Assembly (NCBI GenBank): GCA_049518775.1
Contig: JBEKRL010000001.1
Location: 44,286-108,285, forward strand
Length of the DNA stretch: 64,000 bases
Origin: Bog-877 sp049518775
GTDB taxonomy: Bacteria; Chloroflexota; Dormibacteria; Aeolococcales; Bog-877
Reading direction: 5' to 3'
The position numbers were made by a program, and so were the translations under genes. The notes below the pieces were generated by a model. That model was not told where the DNA came from, searched no databases, and saw only the letters and a list, made by a program, of their open reading frames with translations. Below, piece by piece: positions 62,485-64,000 of this stretch. How positions within the stretch are numbered: the first letter of the stretch is position 1; the number at the start of each line of letters is the position of its first letter.

Positions 62485-63045
62485 TCAGCCGCTGGTTCGC
62501 TGGCCCGCGTGCCCGGATGCACTGCTGGCCTGGGGCAGGCCGGCGATCATCTCCAGGGCGTGCGGCAGGGCAGCCCAGATCGCATCCAGGCTCTCCTGAG
62601 CGGCCTGGAGGGCCCCCGGCAGAGCTAGGACCAGGGTGCGGTAGCTGACCACCGCGATCTGGCGCGAGAGCATGGCGTGGGGCGTGTGGGTCAGGCCCGC
62701 CGCGCGCATGGCCTCGGCCATCCCCGGGACCTCGTAGTGCGCCAGTGACCGCACCGCTTCGGGCGTGCGGTCCCGGGGATGCAGCCCGGTGCCGCCGGTG
62801 CAGACAACTAGGGCCGGGCCCCACTCCTCGATCGTCCGTCGGATCCAGCCGGCCACCTGATCCGCGTCGTCGGGAAGCAGCCCTCGGGCCACCACCGTGG
62901 CGGGCAGCTCCGGCAGCCGAGAGGCCAGCCAGTTGCCGCTCTGGTCGTCCCGCCGCCCCGCCGCCCCTTCGTCGCTCACGGTCAGGACGGCCGCGGGCCA
63001 GCGTCCCTCGACCAGGGGGGTCTGGCAACGGCCGTCCCCGTTCAC
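62485..63045 (-). CDS. MogA/MoaB-like molybdopterin adenylyltransferase
   Basis: 186 residues. AAVLTVSDEGAAG starts the MPT-binding fold and GGTGLHPRDRTPEAV is the signature. It activates molybdopterin by adenylylation before Mo insertion and thereby complements moaC at 57.1 kb in molybdenum cofactor synthesis. GTG start overlaps the deaminase stop (GTGA). Confidence 0.9.
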   Translation of the reverse strand: MNGDGRCQTPLVEGRWPAAVLTVSDEGAAGRRDDQSGNWLASRLPELPATVVARGLLPDDADQVAGWIRRTIEEWGPALVVCTGGTGLHPRDRTPEAVRSLAHYEVPGMAEAMRAAGLTHTPHAMLSRQIAVVSYRTLVLALPGALQAAQESLDAIWAALPHALEMIAGLPQASSASGHAGQRTSG

Positions 63046-63596
63046 GGGTCGCTTCCCAGCCGCTCCTCCGCCAGGAGCCGGGCGAGCCGGTGGTCTGCGA
63101 TGGTGGCCTGGGCGAAGGTCTGGAAGCGCGAGCGCAGCGCGGCATACTGGGCGGCCAGAGCCGCCTCATCCTCGCCTGGGCTGGGCTGCCAGTCCTCCAG
63201 GTAGTGGATGGCCGTGAGGCCGGCCTGCAGCGACTCCTTGAGGCACCCGAAGCAGGGCCGGGTTGTCGTGTAGAGCGTCGCGCCCAGGGTCGACTGCCCG
63301 AAGCGGGCTGCCGCCAGCACCGCGTTCTGCTCCGCGTGGACGCAGATGCAGAGGTCGTAGCCGCGACCGGCCGGGTAGGCGTCGGTCTCTCGGTTGGCGC
63401 ACCGGTGGCAGCCGCCCTCAGAGCAGTTGGGCATCCCGATCGGGGTTCCGTTGTAGCCAGTGCTGATCACGCGGTCGTCGCGCACCACCACCGCGCCCAC
63501 CCTCCGGCCCAAGCAGTCGGCTCGGGTGCGCGCAGCCAGAGCCAGGAGCAGGAAATACTCCTGCTTGGAGGGACGGGTCGGGGCGTCACCGCTCAT
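63042..63596 (-). CDS. dCMP deaminase family protein
   Basis: 184 residues. Zinc ligands are His in CVHAEQNA (with catalytic Glu) and the Cys pair in TTRPCFGC; extra Cys/His (CSEGGCHRCANR) form a second zinc site typical of ComEB-like dCMP deaminases. It makes dUMP from dCMP for thymidylate. Start ATG 63596; GTG 63599 directly before it is possible. Confidence 0.9.
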   Translation of the reverse strand: MSGDAPTRPSKQEYFLLLALAARTRADCLGRRVGAVVVRDDRVISTGYNGTPIGMPNCSEGGCHRCANRETDAYPAGRGYDLCICVHAEQNAVLAAARFGQSTLGATLYTTTRPCFGCLKESLQAGLTAIHYLEDWQPSPGEDEAALAAQYAALRSRFQTFAQATIADHRLARLLAEERLGSDP

Positions 63597-63599
63597 CAC

Positions 63600-63985
63600 G
63601 GCCAGCGACCGGTGCGGAACTCACCTAGTGAGTTTGCCACCCCGGGGTGCGTCTTCATACTCCTCACCCTCCAACCAGCGGTGGCGACGATCGAGGGCGA
63701 GGTGCTCCCGCCCTCCCGGCAGAGCTCCCCAGGTGCCAGGGGTTCGCCGGAAGGTGCCGGGCGCAGCGATAGAGGCCAGGCCGGTTCGATCCGCTCAAGG
63801 TGGACTGGTAACCCATGGCCGCCCCCGCTGAACCGGGCCGCGGAGCTCGCGGCCCTCGGGTAGCCTGGGCCGGCTCCGGGTCGTGTCCCTAGGATTGGTG
63901 TAATTAGCGGGGCCGAGATCGTGCTCGAGGTGAGCACGAAAAAGGCCACCGTGCAACCGACCCTCTTCACAGACCAGGAGACACG
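63600..63985. other. Upstream region of the last gene, with a small hairpin
   Basis: No gene recognised. An AT-richer TTGGTGTAATTAG near 63894-63906 may be a promoter. CGTGCTC-GAGGT-GAGCACG (63920-63938) forms a 7-base stem followed by AAAAAGG, in the leader of the gene that starts at 63986. Confidence 0.4.
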
Positions 63986-64000
63986 ATGACCCCCACCAGC
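63986..64000 (+). CDS. Start of a gene running off the window
   Basis: ATG ACC CCC ACC AGC (MTPTS) preceded by AGGAG seven bases upstream. Too short to identify. Confidence 0.5.

Overview
The window is about 64 kb of high-GC, gene-dense bacterial chromosome around the replication origin (dnaA, dnaN, recF, gyrB, gyrA, rpmH-rnpA-yidD-yidC-jag, parA-parB-parS). The mix of genes points to a Terrabacteria lineage outside well-known model groups: two-subunit glycine decarboxylase (gcvPA/gcvPB), a Thermus-type isocitrate dehydrogenase with a C-terminal extension, a FemX-like peptidoglycan transferase, MshA-like and MGDG-synthase-like glycosyltransferases, a small DUF5679-like zinc ribbon and many leaderless promoters. 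Dormibacterota/Chloroflexota-like is my best guess; this is inference, no 16S gene is present.

Layout. 1-5.2 kb: end of a TolB/WD40-like beta-propeller protein, then glycosyltransferases and a CelD-type acyltransferase. 5.2-9.4 kb (minus strand): dnaA-dnaN-recF-DUF721 replication operon. 9.4-10.2 kb: non-coding, with DnaA boxes next to dnaA (candidate oriC). 10.2-15.1 kb (plus): rpmH-rnpA-yidD-yidC-jag, then a lipoprotein, an M16 peptidase and ndk in the place where mnmE/mnmG/rsmG often lie. 15.1-20.0 kb: lepB, an acquired TetR/hydrolase pair with a frameshift and IS debris, then parBA and a perfect parS. 20.0-25.7 kb: S51-like peptidase, SPFH/NfeD pair, FemX-like enzyme, SRPBCC protein, zwf. 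25.8-33.7 kb: a sigma-factor-like protein leading the gcvT-gcvH-gcvPA-gcvPB-pyrE cluster, pcm and an esterase. 34-42.6 kb: an SF1 helicase, a hairpin-rich spacer, and gyrB-plsX-gyrA. 42.6-52 kb: DedA, M18 aminopeptidase, stress protein, two TrkA/RCK proteins, M20 peptidase, zinc ribbon, MBL hydrolase and an ABC exporter. 52-64 kb: HAD, proS, dinB, LmeA-like lipid-binding protein, moaC, a GAF-PucR regulator, peroxiredoxin, isocitrate dehydrogenase, HAD, mogA-like and dCMP deaminase genes.

Two translation themes run through the window. First, at least a dozen genes have a TANNNT-type -10 hexamer only 6-7 bases before the start codon, so their mRNAs should be leaderless; two of these drive short leader ORFs that end at the start of the next gene (FemX-like enzyme, ABC permease). 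Second, genes in operons are joined by NTGA stop-start overlaps using all four bases (ATGA, GTGA, TTGA and, twice, CTGA), and two genes, including rpmH, appear to start at ATC behind a good Shine-Dalgarno. Together these suggest an unusually permissive choice of start codons, which normal gene callers would miss.
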